A stretch of DNA of 64,000 bases from an uncultured Ruegeria sp. (GTDB taxonomy: Bacteria > Pseudomonadota > Alphaproteobacteria > Rhodobacterales > Rhodobacteraceae), in contig NZ_CANMQQ010000002.1 of assembly GCF_947500045.1 (NCBI RefSeq), forward strand, positions 310,001 through 374,000, in the 5' to 3' direction. This document shows, in pieces, positions 1-7,776 of the stretch (the stretch's first letter is position 1; every line of letters starts with the position of its first letter). Below the pieces are notes generated by a model. It worked only from the letters and a program-made list of their open reading frames with translations. It ran no database searches and was not told the origin of the DNA. Made by a program: the position numbers and the translations under genes.

Positions 1-7
1 TACCGGG

Positions 8-412
8 GTGGCTCTGACTGACGCGCAAAAGGCGGCAGGATGGAAAGCGGTAGACGACGGCGTTGCACCGGGGATGATTGAGCAAGGTGATGGAAGCTTT
101 GTTGCGCCTGTTCCAGATCTGGAGGCTGCTCGATCAATTGCATCCCTCTCCCGTTATGACTTTGCGTCTGCTGCGGCAAAGGCTGGTTATGTGACTTGGC
201 CTGAGGCTGCACAGTGGGCAGCTGGTAACTCACTTCCGGCACAGGTGCAGAGCATCATTGATGCGCTCCCAGCAGAGGGGCAAGGTCCAGCCATGATGGA
301 CGCTCTTGCCCGACCAGAGATCCGGCGCAACGGCGATCTGATGCCCGCACTGGCGACGGCATTTGCAACCAACGATGCCGGGCTCGACGCTATTTTTGGT
401 ATCACCGCCTAA
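8..412 (+). CDS. Phage protein of unknown function, 134 aa, start uncertain
   Basis: Open frame of 134 codons beginning with GTG. No stop codon is visible before it, so the true start could lie outside the window. The protein is rich in Ala and acidic residues, has no signal peptide or membrane segment, and I recognise no domain. It lies directly before a DUF1353 protein and a nuclease, so it belongs to the phage late block, possibly a minor virion or chaperone protein. Function not assigned. Confidence 0.55.
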   Translation: MALTDAQKAAGWKAVDDGVAPGMIEQGDGSFVAPVPDLEAARSIASLSRYDFASAAAKAGYVTWPEAAQWAAGNSLPAQVQSIIDALPAEGQGPAMMDALARPEIRRNGDLMPALATAFATNDAGLDAIFGITA

Positions 413-416
413 GTCT

Positions 417-758
417 ATGGGCGCTTCAAACCACTTCGAGCATCTGACAGGCATTCGCTACTGCACAGCGCAACCGGTCCATCTACGCGTCGAGCAAGGC
501 ACGGCCTTATTCAAGATGGATGTGCCCGAGGGGTTTGTTTTCGACGTGTCGGTGCCGCGCCCGCTGCGCTGGTTGTTTGATCCGCACGATGAGAGGTTTC
601 TGCCAGCCTCGGCACTGCATGACTACGCACTGCACGAATTGAAGTTGTCCCGCTTATGGGCGGCTGCACCGTTCGGCTATGCGTTGCGTCAACAGGGTGT
701 GAGCCGGATCAAGCGCCTTGCAATGGTTCTGGCCGTCATCGTCTGGCGGTGGAAATAG
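417..758 (+). CDS. DUF1353-like phage protein
   Basis: A 113-residue protein that resembles DUF1353, a small family found almost only in phages and prophages. The recognisable core is the stretch PEGFVFDVSVPRPLRW followed by SALHDYAL, matching the family's conserved D-x-S-x-P and H-D positions. The ATG at 417 is chosen because it sits just after the upstream stop codon; a longer frame from 363 would overlap the previous gene by 50 bases. The molecular role of the family is not established, though it commonly sits near tail or lysis genes. It is followed after 8 bases by a nuclease gene. Confidence 0.65.
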   Translation: MGASNHFEHLTGIRYCTAQPVHLRVEQGTALFKMDVPEGFVFDVSVPRPLRWLFDPHDERFLPASALHDYALHELKLSRLWAAAPFGYALRQQGVSRIKRLAMVLAVIVWRWK

Positions 759-766
759 GAGACATC

Positions 767-1120
767 ATGAAAGTCCCGTACATCTACCGCGCGCATGTGA
801 CAGACGTCTATGACGCGGACACAATCACTGTGACCGTTGATCAGGGCTTTCATAGCTCAATGGAGAAACTGAAGGTCAGGCTGTTTGGCATCAACGCCCC
901 AGAGGTGCGCGGCCCTGAGCGGCCGGAAGGCCTCGTATCTCGCGATTGGCTGCAAGAACAGATCCTCGGCAAAGACATCATCATGCAGACGTTCAAGGCG
1001 GGTCGGGGCAAAGGCAAATACGGGCGTTGGCTGGCCAACATTTACCGTTCGGAAGGCGATGAAATCAGCCTCAACGATGAAATGATCAACCTCGGGCTGG
1101 CGAAAGCAGCGGATTACTAA
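767..1120 (+). CDS. Staphylococcal nuclease-like (SNase) phage nuclease
   Basis: A 117-residue thermonuclease-fold protein without signal peptide. Near residue 11 it has the start of the OB-fold (VYDADTITVTVD), then VRLFGINAPE, which corresponds to the catalytic R-x4-D-x2-E block of staphylococcal nuclease, and GKYGRWLANIY, which carries the second catalytic Arg. The Asp that binds calcium in the staphylococcal enzyme is Asn here, a change also common among distant homologues. The predicted reaction is phosphodiester hydrolysis of DNA or RNA. ATG at 767 is preceded by AGGAGA at a good distance. It sits in the phage late block just before the lysis genes. Confidence 0.8.
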   Translation: MKVPYIYRAHVTDVYDADTITVTVDQGFHSSMEKLKVRLFGINAPEVRGPERPEGLVSRDWLQEQILGKDIIMQTFKAGRGKGKYGRWLANIYRSEGDEISLNDEMINLGLAKAADY

Positions 1121-1130
1121 AGGGCAGGGC

Positions 1131-1343
1131 ATGACCGACGAAGAACACAAGATGATTGCGAAGGTCCATGACTGGCTCTTTGAGCCACCGATGGAAGGCA
1201 GAGACAACCGCGCAAAGCAATTGGATGATGTCATGGCAGCTATTCGAGCGGGCAAACTTGGCGGCCGGGCAACACTCTGGATTGCTGGTGCGATAGCCGC
1301 GGTACTTGCAGCCTACGCGCAAATCAAGGGGCTGTGGAAATGA
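1131..1343 (+). CDS. Small single-span membrane protein of the phage lysis block
   Basis: A 70-residue protein with a charged, soluble N-terminal two-thirds and one hydrophobic segment near the C-terminus (about residues 48-64, ending KGLWK). The layout and position, upstream of the endolysin and of further membrane proteins, fit a holin, pinholin or antiholin. No family motif is recognised, so this is inference from context. Its stop codon overlaps the ATG of the next gene in the ATGA arrangement, implying translational coupling. Confidence 0.6.
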   Translation: MTDEEHKMIAKVHDWLFEPPMEGRDNRAKQLDDVMAAIRAGKLGGRATLWIAGAIAAVLAAYAQIKGLWK

Positions 1344-1891
1344 GAAAACGCCGGTTCGTTTGGTCTGTAGATATCCTGAGCCTGATTTTCATCGCATGGG
1401 TCGGGGTGACGCTTATCCCGCTTGGCTGGTTCTGGTACGATCCGGGGCAGGTTGTAATATCCAACAGTTCGATCGAGAACCCACCTCGCGTGGACTTCAG
1501 TCGCAAGATCAGCCGCCCAGTCATCATGAAGTATCAGGTAGTCATCCGGGACATCGAGCGGAATGCTGTTGTCTGTGATCCATCCAGTGAGCCATTTACT
1601 TACAGCCCGGATTCACGCTTTCCTGATGATGCTGATTTGGTCTGGTGGACTGGTGGCGATGATCGATGCTGGCCGCGCGAACCGGGGACATACATCGCCG
1701 AAACCTGCTGGACGGCGACGCATCTGTTCTGGGGTCTGATTCCAGACAAGACAGTCTGCCGCACCAGCAATCCATTTACGATTAATCTGATCAGCCCGGA
1801 AGAAGCCGAACAGGTCATTCAGAAGCAGCAAGATCTCGAAAGCCAGGTCGAGGGCCTGTCACGTGGTCTTGAGATGCTGCAGCACAACTAG
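1340..1891 (+). CDS. Membrane-anchored phage protein of unknown function
   Basis: A 183-residue protein beginning with a short basic stretch and one transmembrane helix (about residues 10-33), followed by a periplasmic domain with four widely spaced Cys residues and a C-terminal coiled-coil-like tail (EEAEQVIQKQQDLESQVEGL). An N-terminal anchor followed by a periplasmic domain and coiled coil resembles an inner-membrane spanin, but the globular part is larger than usual, so this is only a possibility. A GTG six bases upstream could also start it. The ATG at 1340 overlaps the preceding stop. Confidence 0.6.
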   Translation: MRKRRFVWSVDILSLIFIAWVGVTLIPLGWFWYDPGQVVISNSSIENPPRVDFSRKISRPVIMKYQVVIRDIERNAVVCDPSSEPFTYSPDSRFPDDADLVWWTGGDDRCWPREPGTYIAETCWTATHLFWGLIPDKTVCRTSNPFTINLISPEEAEQVIQKQQDLESQVEGLSRGLEMLQHN

Positions 1892-1898
1892 GTGATCC

Positions 1899-2444
1899 AT
1901 GAGAATTAATGACGCGGGCTTGGACCTCATCAAGCGATTTGAGGGATTCGAGCCAAAAGCCTATCGCGACCCCGTTGGGGTCTGGACCATCGGCTACGGC
2001 ACCACCAGCCGCGCTGGAATTGGCGTTACGGTTTCGCCGGGCATGGAAGTTTCTGAGGAACAGGCGTCGCAATATCTGATGGCGGCGCTGGACAAATTTG
2101 GCGAGCAAATCTTGCCGGGCTTTCAGCGGAAACCGAATGAAAACCAATACGCGGCCATGCTGTCATTAGCCTACAACATCGGTCCCGGCGCGTTTCGCAA
2201 ATCGACTTGCCTAAAGCGGTTCAACAAGGGTGACGACGAGGGCTCAGCACAGGCGCTGCAATGGTTCAACAAGGCGGGTGGCAAGGTCCTGCGCGGTTTG
2301 GTTCGGCGGAGGCAGGCGGAGTCCGAGTTGTTCCTGCGTGATGTTCCCGCATTCCGTGTGCCAAAGGCGGACGGCGCAGAATGGCTGCTCCGGTCTCTTA
2401 TCAACCTAATTCTTGGTTTGTTCAAAGGAGGCAGAAATGCTTAA
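1899..2444 (+). CDS. Phage endolysin, glycoside hydrolase family 24 lysozyme
   Basis: A 181-residue muramidase that cleaves the MurNAc-GlcNAc bond of peptidoglycan at the end of the lytic cycle. The T4-lysozyme catalytic triad is present with exact spacing: E15 in KRFEGF, D24 in YRDPVGVW, T30 in WTIGYG. The family motif AYNIGPGAFRKSTCLKRFN follows. The enzyme has no signal peptide, so export needs a holin, and several candidate holins flank it. The C-terminal 30 residues are unusually hydrophobic (AEWLLRSLINLILGLF) and may attach the enzyme to the membrane. Its stop overlaps the start of the next gene. Confidence 0.93.
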   Translation: MRINDAGLDLIKRFEGFEPKAYRDPVGVWTIGYGTTSRAGIGVTVSPGMEVSEEQASQYLMAALDKFGEQILPGFQRKPNENQYAAMLSLAYNIGPGAFRKSTCLKRFNKGDDEGSAQALQWFNKAGGKVLRGLVRRRQAESELFLRDVPAFRVPKADGAEWLLRSLINLILGLFKGGRNA

Positions 2445-2628
2445 AGGAAATCGCACACGTCTATTCGCGCTGCTGGTCATCTTGGTCGGCATTCTGGAAA
2501 CCTACGGCTCTGAGGTCGTGGGAACGATTGTGCCCCCTGAATATCAGGGGCTCGCGATCACAGGGATTGGGATAATCGTTCTGATCCTGCGCCAGATCAC
2601 GACCTCGGCACCTGGGCGGCAATACTGA
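2437..2628 (+). CDS. Two-span holin-like protein
   Basis: A 63-residue protein made of a short basic N-terminus (MLKGNRTR), two hydrophobic helices (about residues 8-25 and 38-53) and a polar tail. This is the design of class II holins. The ATG at 2437 has a good AAGGAG ribosome site and overlaps the end of the endolysin gene by 8 bases; the stop overlaps the next ATG. Endolysin and holin in adjacent, overlapping genes are typical of phage lysis cassettes. No family-specific motif is recognised. Confidence 0.65.
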   Translation: MLKGNRTRLFALLVILVGILETYGSEVVGTIVPPEYQGLAITGIGIIVLILRQITTSAPGRQY

Positions 2629-3002
2629 TGCTCCGATTCCTGCTGTCTTGGCTGACTTCAGGTCCGCTGGATCGTGTTCTTGATACGGTCGACCAGAAGT
2701 TCAAATCCGAGACCGACAAGGAAAAGATCAAGGGTGATCTGATCCAAACCTATTATCGGACTCGCGCAGACTGGATGCAGAAGGGCGGCTTTGTCCTGAT
2801 GCTGCTGTTTGCGGCACCTCTGGCTTATTGGTTCGCCGCTGTGTGCTTCTACTCGGTGCATTGGTGCGCTGATTGCGCTGATCCCAAATCTTGGTCGATT
2901 GCTGCGTTGCCTCCACCCTTGGACGAATGGGCGGGGCTGATTGTAGCCAGCATATTCGGCGTCATCGGTGTAACCGTCTGGTCTCGGGGGCGGCGGCAGT
3001 GA
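2628..3002 (+). CDS. Phage membrane protein, possible holin or lysis accessory
   Basis: A 124-residue protein with a charged N-terminal half (a DKEKIKGDLIQTYYRTRADW stretch) and two hydrophobic segments (about 54-75 and 100-117). It begins in a TGATG overlap with the preceding gene, and its stop overlaps the start of a tiny membrane peptide. It may belong near the three-helix holin families known from phages and gene transfer agents, but I see only two clear spans, so the call stays general. Confidence 0.6.
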   Translation: MLRFLLSWLTSGPLDRVLDTVDQKFKSETDKEKIKGDLIQTYYRTRADWMQKGGFVLMLLFAAPLAYWFAAVCFYSVHWCADCADPKSWSIAALPPPLDEWAGLIVASIFGVIGVTVWSRGRRQ

Positions 3003-3073
3003 CCTTCTGGTTTTCGTTCGCTGTCTGCCTTGCGTTCGCGCTCGGCCTTATTGCTGGACTGTCCATCCAATGA
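2999..3073 (+). CDS. Candidate 24-residue membrane micropeptide
   Basis: A GTG codon overlapping the upstream stop (GTGA) opens a 24-codon frame whose product is almost wholly a single hydrophobic helix (FWFSFAVCLAFALGLIAG). Its TGA overlaps the ATG of the next gene (ATGA). The frame fits exactly between two genes joined by the same overlap arrangement, which argues for translation by re-initiation. Very small membrane peptides occur in phage lysis cassettes. It has no independent ribosome site, so expression is an inference. Confidence 0.45.
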   Translation: MTFWFSFAVCLAFALGLIAGLSIQ

Positions 3074-3366
3074 TCCGCCTGGTGGCCCTGCTTGCTATGA
3101 CCCCCTCGCTTGCATGGGCCAGCAACTGTGCGGAGCGCGAACACGTCATTCAGAAGTTGCAGAACAGCTATTCTGAAGAACTTCGCTTCGGTGGCCTGCA
3201 GAAATCTCGCGGCGTTCAATCCGTCATGGAAGTCTACGTCTCGCGCGAAACTGACAGCTACACCGTCATAGTAACCCAGCCAAACGGCATCAGCTGCATT
3301 GTTGCCGTGGGCACCGACTTCTTTGAGGCCATTCCGGCGATCAACCTGCCCGGAAATCCTCTTTAA
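3070..3366 (+). CDS. Exported small phage protein
   Basis: A 98-residue protein with a clear Sec signal peptide (MIRLVALLAMTPSLAWA, cleavage likely after residue 17). The mature part of about 80 residues is mixed alpha/beta and contains two Cys residues that could pair in the periplasm. There is no lipobox at the first Cys, so it is not an obvious outer-membrane spanin. Its start overlaps the stop of the micropeptide. It belongs to the lysis block; function unknown. Confidence 0.65.
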   Translation: MIRLVALLAMTPSLAWASNCAEREHVIQKLQNSYSEELRFGGLQKSRGVQSVMEVYVSRETDSYTVIVTQPNGISCIVAVGTDFFEAIPAINLPGNPL

Positions 3367-3414
3367 CCCACGCGCCGGGGTGCGGCGTACATCCTAAAAT
3401 CTATGGAGTAGAAA

Positions 3415-3879
3415 ATGGCTGCAAATCCATTCTTCATGTACGATCAGGCCGCGCTGCAAATGGCGAATGGCAACATTGACTTTGCCGCAGATTCCTTCCG
3501 CATGGTGCTGGTTGGATCCGGATATACACCCGACCAGGCAGCAGACGACGCATGGTCCGATATTTCAGCAAACGAGATCAGTGGCACGGGCTATACTGCC
3601 AACGGCCAAGCGATCGATATCTCTACAAGTAACCCGGCTGCGCGGATCATCATGTTTGATGGTCCTGATCAGTCCTGGGCTTCATCGACGCTTTCAGGTG
3701 TCGCCTACGCTGTGATTGTGCGTGATGCAGACAGCAACGGCGCCTTGGCCGGTACTGATATTCCGTGCTTCTGCTCTGAACTCGAAGATGGCGGCACCGT
3801 ATCCACCACAAACGGCACACTGGCGGTCACTATTGATGCAGATGGCATCTATCGCCTGAGCCTTACTGTTGCGGCTTAA
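3415..3879 (+). CDS. Putative phage structural protein
   Basis: A 154-residue soluble protein preceded by GGAGTAG. It is rich in small polar residues and beta-prone segments and has the look of a virion decoration, tail or head-fibre subunit. The sequence around residues 25-60 (a DSFRMVLVGSGYTP stretch) resembles short phage proteins that occur next to fibre genes, but I cannot name a family. It sits between the lysis genes and the fibre-like gene, on the same strand and with small spacers. Confidence 0.6.
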   Translation: MAANPFFMYDQAALQMANGNIDFAADSFRMVLVGSGYTPDQAADDAWSDISANEISGTGYTANGQAIDISTSNPAARIIMFDGPDQSWASSTLSGVAYAVIVRDADSNGALAGTDIPCFCSELEDGGTVSTTNGTLAVTIDADGIYRLSLTVAA

Positions 3880-3937
3880 GCTTCTCGGTTGCGCTGAGAC
3901 GGCGCAGCCATTCCCCCAAATATGATGTGAGGTTGCC

Positions 3938-4432
3938 ATGTCCCGAATTGCACGGTTTTCGAAAGTCTATGACGTAGCTGCGGTTGCGGTTGGCGAGTTG
4001 GCTGATACGCTTCGGGCGCTTCAAGATCAGGGTGGCCACCTGAGCCTTCGACGATTGAACGTGAGCCTCCATGACAAATTGGGTGCGGCAAAGGCAGCCA
4101 TAACCGACGTCTTCGTTGAGGTTGCCAAAGATCCGGTAAAGGCAGACGAAGAAATCCTTGATTTCTCTGGTGGACCTGAGTCAGTTGCCGAACTGCAGGC
4201 CGGTGTTGCGAACATCCAGTCCAAAACAGATGCGTTTAATGCGGCGCTTGAGGTGGAGCTGAACAAGCTGTCCTTTTCCGATCTTTATGAGTTCAAGCAA
4301 GTCGGCTCACCAGGAAAAGAATACACTCGCCATATCCTACGGGCCCACTTGACCGACGAACTTGCCGCGCCAATTCGCGCATTGCCGGAGTTGACGGAGC
4401 TTATTGACGCTGTCGAAGCCGTAGGCGGCTAA
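3938..4432 (+). CDS. Phage protein of unknown function, 164 aa
   Basis: An Ala/Asp/Glu-rich, mostly helical 164-residue protein with a GAGG ribosome site before the ATG. No signal peptide, membrane segment or recognised motif is present. It ends one base before the start of the large glycine-rich gene, so the two are probably translated from the same message, and it could act as a chaperone or baseplate partner of that protein. That role is only suggested by position. Confidence 0.6.
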   Translation: MSRIARFSKVYDVAAVAVGELADTLRALQDQGGHLSLRRLNVSLHDKLGAAKAAITDVFVEVAKDPVKADEEILDFSGGPESVAELQAGVANIQSKTDAFNAALEVELNKLSFSDLYEFKQVGSPGKEYTRHILRAHLTDELAAPIRALPELTELIDAVEAVGG

Positions 4433-4433
4433 C

Positions 4434-6113
4434 ATGGCCGTTGTCTCCGGTACTACCGGCTCCCCGACAATAACAACCGGGGTTAGTTACAGTGGTATGA
4501 CCGGCACCACCTACGAGTGGTCTGGTTCCTATTCGATCACATTCAGCACTGGCGGGACTATCTATTACCTGCTTGTCGCAGGCGCAGGCGCTGGCGGTGA
4601 CGATGGGTTTGACGCTGGTGGTGGCGGCGGTGGTGGTGAAGTCCTTGAAGGCAGTGGTACAGCTCCTGCGGGCACTGTTTCAGGTAGCGTCGGCGCTGGT
4701 GCTGCTGCGGTTGATTGGGGTGTAACTCCAAATGTCGGCGGCAATACGACAATTACCAACCTTACAGGCATGTCAACGGCTGCGACCGCATACGGCGGCG
4801 CGCAGGGTGGCGCGGGCTTGGGTAGCTATAACGCGGGCCAAGACGGCACAGGTAACGCTGGTGGTGGTGGTGCAAGCGCCTCCGGGGGCACTTCGTCCGG
4901 CTCTGGCAACGATGGTGGCGACGGTTCTGGTGGCGCAGGCGGTGGTGGCGCGGGCGCTGGTGCGAACGGAGGCGACCATTCAGGTAACAGCGGCGGGTCT
5001 GGCGGGTCTGGAACATCTTCGTCAATTACCGGATCACCGGTAGGCTATGGCGGTGGCGGTGGCGGTGCATCCAGATACGGCACAGGCGGGTCGGCTTCCG
5101 ATGGTGGCGGCGCTGGTCAAAACAACAGCTCGGCAGCGGCAGAGGATGGCACAGACGGGCTAGGCGGCGGTGGTGGCGGTGGCGCGGATAATAGCCACGG
5201 CCCCGGCGGCGACGGCGGTAACGGTACTGTCATCATCTTCGTTGAGGACGCTGCGGGTGGAACGGATGCCACTGCAGAACCCAGCGCGGGACAGGCAACC
5301 GGTTTAGGATATGTTCCTGCAGTTTCCGCTAGCTCAACAGCAACGCCATCTGCTGGCACAGCGACCGGTTCTGCAAATAGTCCATCTGTTGCAGCAAACA
5401 CGAACTCTACGCCAGCCGCTGGATCAGCAACAGGCCAAGGATACGATCCGTCTCTGTCTGCTGCCTCTGAAGCTTCTCCAGCGGCTGGTAGCGCGACAGG
5501 GCAGGGGTATTCCCCCGGGGTTTCGGCTGGGTCGAATAGCACGGCCGCACCCGCGACAGGAACTGCAACCGGCCTTGGCAGCGCACCTACTGTTTCTGCA
5601 TCAGTCAGCGCGACCCCAGGCGCGGGATTAGCGGCTGGCGATGGGTTTGCGCCCATTGTTGCGACCGGATCAAGCTGGGTCGCTCAGCCCGGCGCAGGGA
5701 TCGCAACAGGGCAGGGACAAACACCCACTGTCTCAGCCAATTCGACTACTGCGCCAGGCAATGGCGACGTAACTGGTCTGGGCTTCGCACCAGCGGTATC
5801 CAGTGCGTCAGGAGTGACTACACAGCCCGGCACAGGGTCTGCGATCGGAGAAGGCTTTGCGCCTGATGTATCGGCTGGTGTGTCTGTCACTGTGCAGCCC
5901 TCAACGGGTTCTGCCGTACTGACAGGGTTTGCTCCCGCATTATCTGCGGCTGTTGCGGTTGATCTACTGGCAGGTGCAGCGGTTGGCACGGGTATTGCGC
6001 CATTGGTTACAATTCTTGGCGCTGACGCCAGCCGCGGCCGCGTGGCCTTTCCAAGTGAAAGCCGCAACTCGGGGCAAGTTCTTAATCCACGAAACATCGG
6101 AAAACTAATCTGA
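4434..6113 (+). CDS. Two-module glycine-rich fibre-like phage protein
   Basis: A 559-residue low-complexity protein. After a short ordered N-terminus that ends in a YYLLVAGAGAGG segment, the first half (about residues 45-275) is dominated by Gly with Ser, Ala and Asn, including runs of seven Gly, as in glycine-rich tail-fibre adhesins. The second half (about 284-535) holds eleven imperfect repeats of 22-24 residues built on AG-x-ATG-x-G-x2-P-x-VSA. The C-terminus (SRGRVAFPSESRNSGQ) is short and basic. It is followed after 7 bases by a BppU-like gene. I infer a virion surface fibre or adhesin that contacts the host; no enzymatic domain is visible. Confidence 0.75.
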   Translation: MAVVSGTTGSPTITTGVSYSGMTGTTYEWSGSYSITFSTGGTIYYLLVAGAGAGGDDGFDAGGGGGGGEVLEGSGTAPAGTVSGSVGAGAAAVDWGVTPNVGGNTTITNLTGMSTAATAYGGAQGGAGLGSYNAGQDGTGNAGGGGASASGGTSSGSGNDGGDGSGGAGGGGAGAGANGGDHSGNSGGSGGSGTSSSITGSPVGYGGGGGGASRYGTGGSASDGGGAGQNNSSAAAEDGTDGLGGGGGGGADNSHGPGGDGGNGTVIIFVEDAAGGTDATAEPSAGQATGLGYVPAVSASSTATPSAGTATGSANSPSVAANTNSTPAAGSATGQGYDPSLSAASEASPAAGSATGQGYSPGVSAGSNSTAAPATGTATGLGSAPTVSASVSATPGAGLAAGDGFAPIVATGSSWVAQPGAGIATGQGQTPTVSANSTTAPGNGDVTGLGFAPAVSSASGVTTQPGTGSAIGEGFAPDVSAGVSVTVQPSTGSAVLTGFAPALSAAVAVDLLAGAAVGTGIAPLVTILGADASRGRVAFPSESRNSGQVLNPRNIGKLI

Positions 6114-6120
6114 GGCAGAT

Positions 6121-6441
6121 ATGAGCGACGTATTTCTGATCAAAGAGGGCGATACCAGTCCGGCCATTCGTTACCAGCTGTCACTTGCTGATGGTCAAAC
6201 TCTCGTGGGTGCTTCTGCATCATTCAAGGTGAAGAACATCAATGGTGATGTCCTGAAGGTCGATGCGTCGGCTGACATAGACACCGTAGAGAACATTCTA
6301 ACATACAGCTGGATTACTGCGGACACAGACACTGCAGGTACGTATCTGGCTGAGTTTGAAGTCACTTACGCAGACAGCAAGATTGAGACTTTCCCCAATG
6401 AGGGCTTCATTATGATCGAGGTCGGAGCGGATCTCGACTAA
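6121..6441 (+). CDS. BppU N-terminal domain-like phage protein
   Basis: A 106-residue protein resembling the N-terminal domain of the lactococcal-phage upper baseplate protein BppU, an immunoglobulin-like fold that holds receptor-binding proteins. The visible pattern is a start of the type FLIKEGDTSPAI followed by strands containing ASFKVKN and TYLAEFEVTY, and an end in EGFIMIEV. It is preceded by GAGG and is the last gene before a strong terminator. Its likely job is a baseplate or fibre attachment component. Confidence 0.7.
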   Translation: MSDVFLIKEGDTSPAIRYQLSLADGQTLVGASASFKVKNINGDVLKVDASADIDTVENILTYSWITADTDTAGTYLAEFEVTYADSKIETFPNEGFIMIEVGADLD

Positions 6442-6560
6442 CACCCGGTGCCGGGGGTCTCAGGCACGTTTCACCAAACAGAGAAAGGGCTCCACTAAGG
6501 TCAGTTTCCAAATTGGCAGGGCTCGTTGAGAGTTTTGCGTTAGTCCCTATCGAATACTCG

Positions 6561-6591
6561 GCCCGTCAGCTTCGCGCTGGCGGGCTTTTTT
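6561..6591 (+). terminator. Rho-independent terminator of the phage late block
   Basis: A 10-base-pair stem (GCCCGTCAGC with GCTGGCGGGC, one G-T pair) with a 5-base loop is followed by six T. It lies about 120 bases after the last late gene and ends the plus-strand transcript. Confidence 0.9.
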
Positions 6592-6662
6592 GTGTTTTGG
6601 GGTTTTGATCGGCGCGGGAATCGGAACATATTGCTGCAGTGAGACAAAAATGGATTTGAGAT

Positions 6663-6902
6663 ATGGCAAATGAACCTGATTGGGTTGGAGAAGGTGACAC
6701 TCTCATCAAATGTGATGTGGAACTTATGGTTCAGGGACCGAGCGATAAGGTGGCTGCTGGATGGACCGCCAAGGCGCTTCGTGAGGTCGCTGACAGGCTT
6801 GAAGCTGATCAATACACAGACGGATTTCACGATATCACGAGCAAGCAGGGAAAGAAGCTCGGCGAGGTATACTTCGACTTTTCTGAAGTGAACCCCATCT
6901 AG
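6663..6902 (+). CDS. Small acidic protein of unknown function
   Basis: A 79-residue acidic protein without signal peptide or membrane segment. The middle (a TAKALREVADRLEADQY stretch) is an amphipathic helix flanked by predicted strands. It lies after the late-gene terminator, so it has its own promoter and is probably a lysogenic cargo gene. I recognise no family. Confidence 0.55.
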   Translation: MANEPDWVGEGDTLIKCDVELMVQGPSDKVAAGWTAKALREVADRLEADQYTDGFHDITSKQGKKLGEVYFDFSEVNPI

Positions 6903-6984
6903 GATACGATGGTTAAAGCGATTTAAGTGTCGAGCGCCGAATTGGATGGGCGCTCGAACTAAATCTAGATCTGACAGTCCACGT

Positions 6985-7335
6985 TTATCCAAACGGGGAG
7001 TTTACTACGATCGGCACAGTGTTTGGGAATGCATCCCCAACCAAAGGCCTCCATTCGTCAGCTAGGTGACGCTCAATTCCATCGCGATCAGATTTGCTTG
7101 GTACGACCGCCCAAGTCACGAGCAATTCTCCATAAATTAAGATTTCGTTGTTGTTTCTATGGTCAGTTAGCCTTTCGGCAATATTGCCTTGACCAACCCG
7201 AACAACCCGCGACGGATCCCCTGTGTGCCAGATCATATACACACCTATATCGTTGTTGTTGTCCAACTTAAGTTTTCGCAAATTGCACCAGTGCCGATTG
7301 TCGCCGCACGTTTTCCAGTTAAGCTGCATTGCCAT
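6985..7335 (-). CDS. Divergent GIY-YIG-fold protein
   Basis: A 116-residue protein. The start at 7335 is chosen because an AGGAGG site lies eight bases before it; the frame is open for another 74 codons upstream but without support. The core shows the GIY-YIG layout: GVYMIWHTG (GIY strand), VVRVGQGN (in place of YIG), then AERLTDHR with the Arg and His of the family, and a later E in IERHLADEWRPLVG at the metal-binding Glu position. The second motif is degenerate (RVG instead of YIG), so catalysis is uncertain. It stands alone in a lower-GC patch between late genes and the SRAP operon, consistent with recently acquired cargo. Confidence 0.6.
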   Translation of the reverse strand: MAMQLNWKTCGDNRHWCNLRKLKLDNNNDIGVYMIWHTGDPSRVVRVGQGNIAERLTDHRNNNEILIYGELLVTWAVVPSKSDRDGIERHLADEWRPLVGDAFPNTVPIVVNSPFG

Positions 7336-7776
7336 AACAATTGCCCTCCTAGGGCAGTATGCGACACGACGCGGCTTGACCGGATTGCTCAAATATGAGC
7401 ATTCTAATCTTGCGAAACGTGAGTAGGGAGACCGCGTCGCATCGCTGTTTTCTTTAGTTTCAATTGCCCCGGGGTGTTTGAGTAGGATCTTGTGCTCCGG
7501 GGTACTCACTCGCACAAAATACAGTATGTCGGCACCGTTGGACAACGAACTTTTCAATCATTTTTGGAATCTTTTGACTTGACCGGTTTCGACCAACTGG
7601 CAAATTTCCACAAAAATTCACCCCAAAAGTGGAAAAGAGCGTTCAAATGCTTTCAGCTATTACGCGAAATCATTGAATCTTGCTAGCCTGGCACCTGAAC
7701 CTAATTCAAGCGACGCTTGTCCATAACGAAACGGGGAATCTGGTACACAAACTCACTTGAATATAACAGGTGAGCA
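7336..7776. other. Gene-poor, lower-GC spacer in the prophage
   Basis: About 440 bases with visibly lower GC than the surroundings. A 64-codon plus-strand frame (7492-7686) is present but lacks a ribosome site and a recognisable product, so I do not call it. The promoter of the GIY-YIG-like gene must lie in the left part. No repeat or terminator is evident. Confidence 0.5.

Noticed and set aside
363..416. Longer start for the DUF1353 gene
   Set aside because: It overlaps the previous gene and lacks a ribosome site; ATG at 417 follows the stop.
6448..6470. Hairpin just after the BppU-like gene as terminator
   Set aside because: Short stem and no T-run; the strong terminator is at 6561-6591.
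7492..7686. 64-codon plus-strand frame in the low-GC spacer
   Set aside because: No ribosome site, no recognisable product, antisense to the open upstream extension of the GIY-YIG gene.
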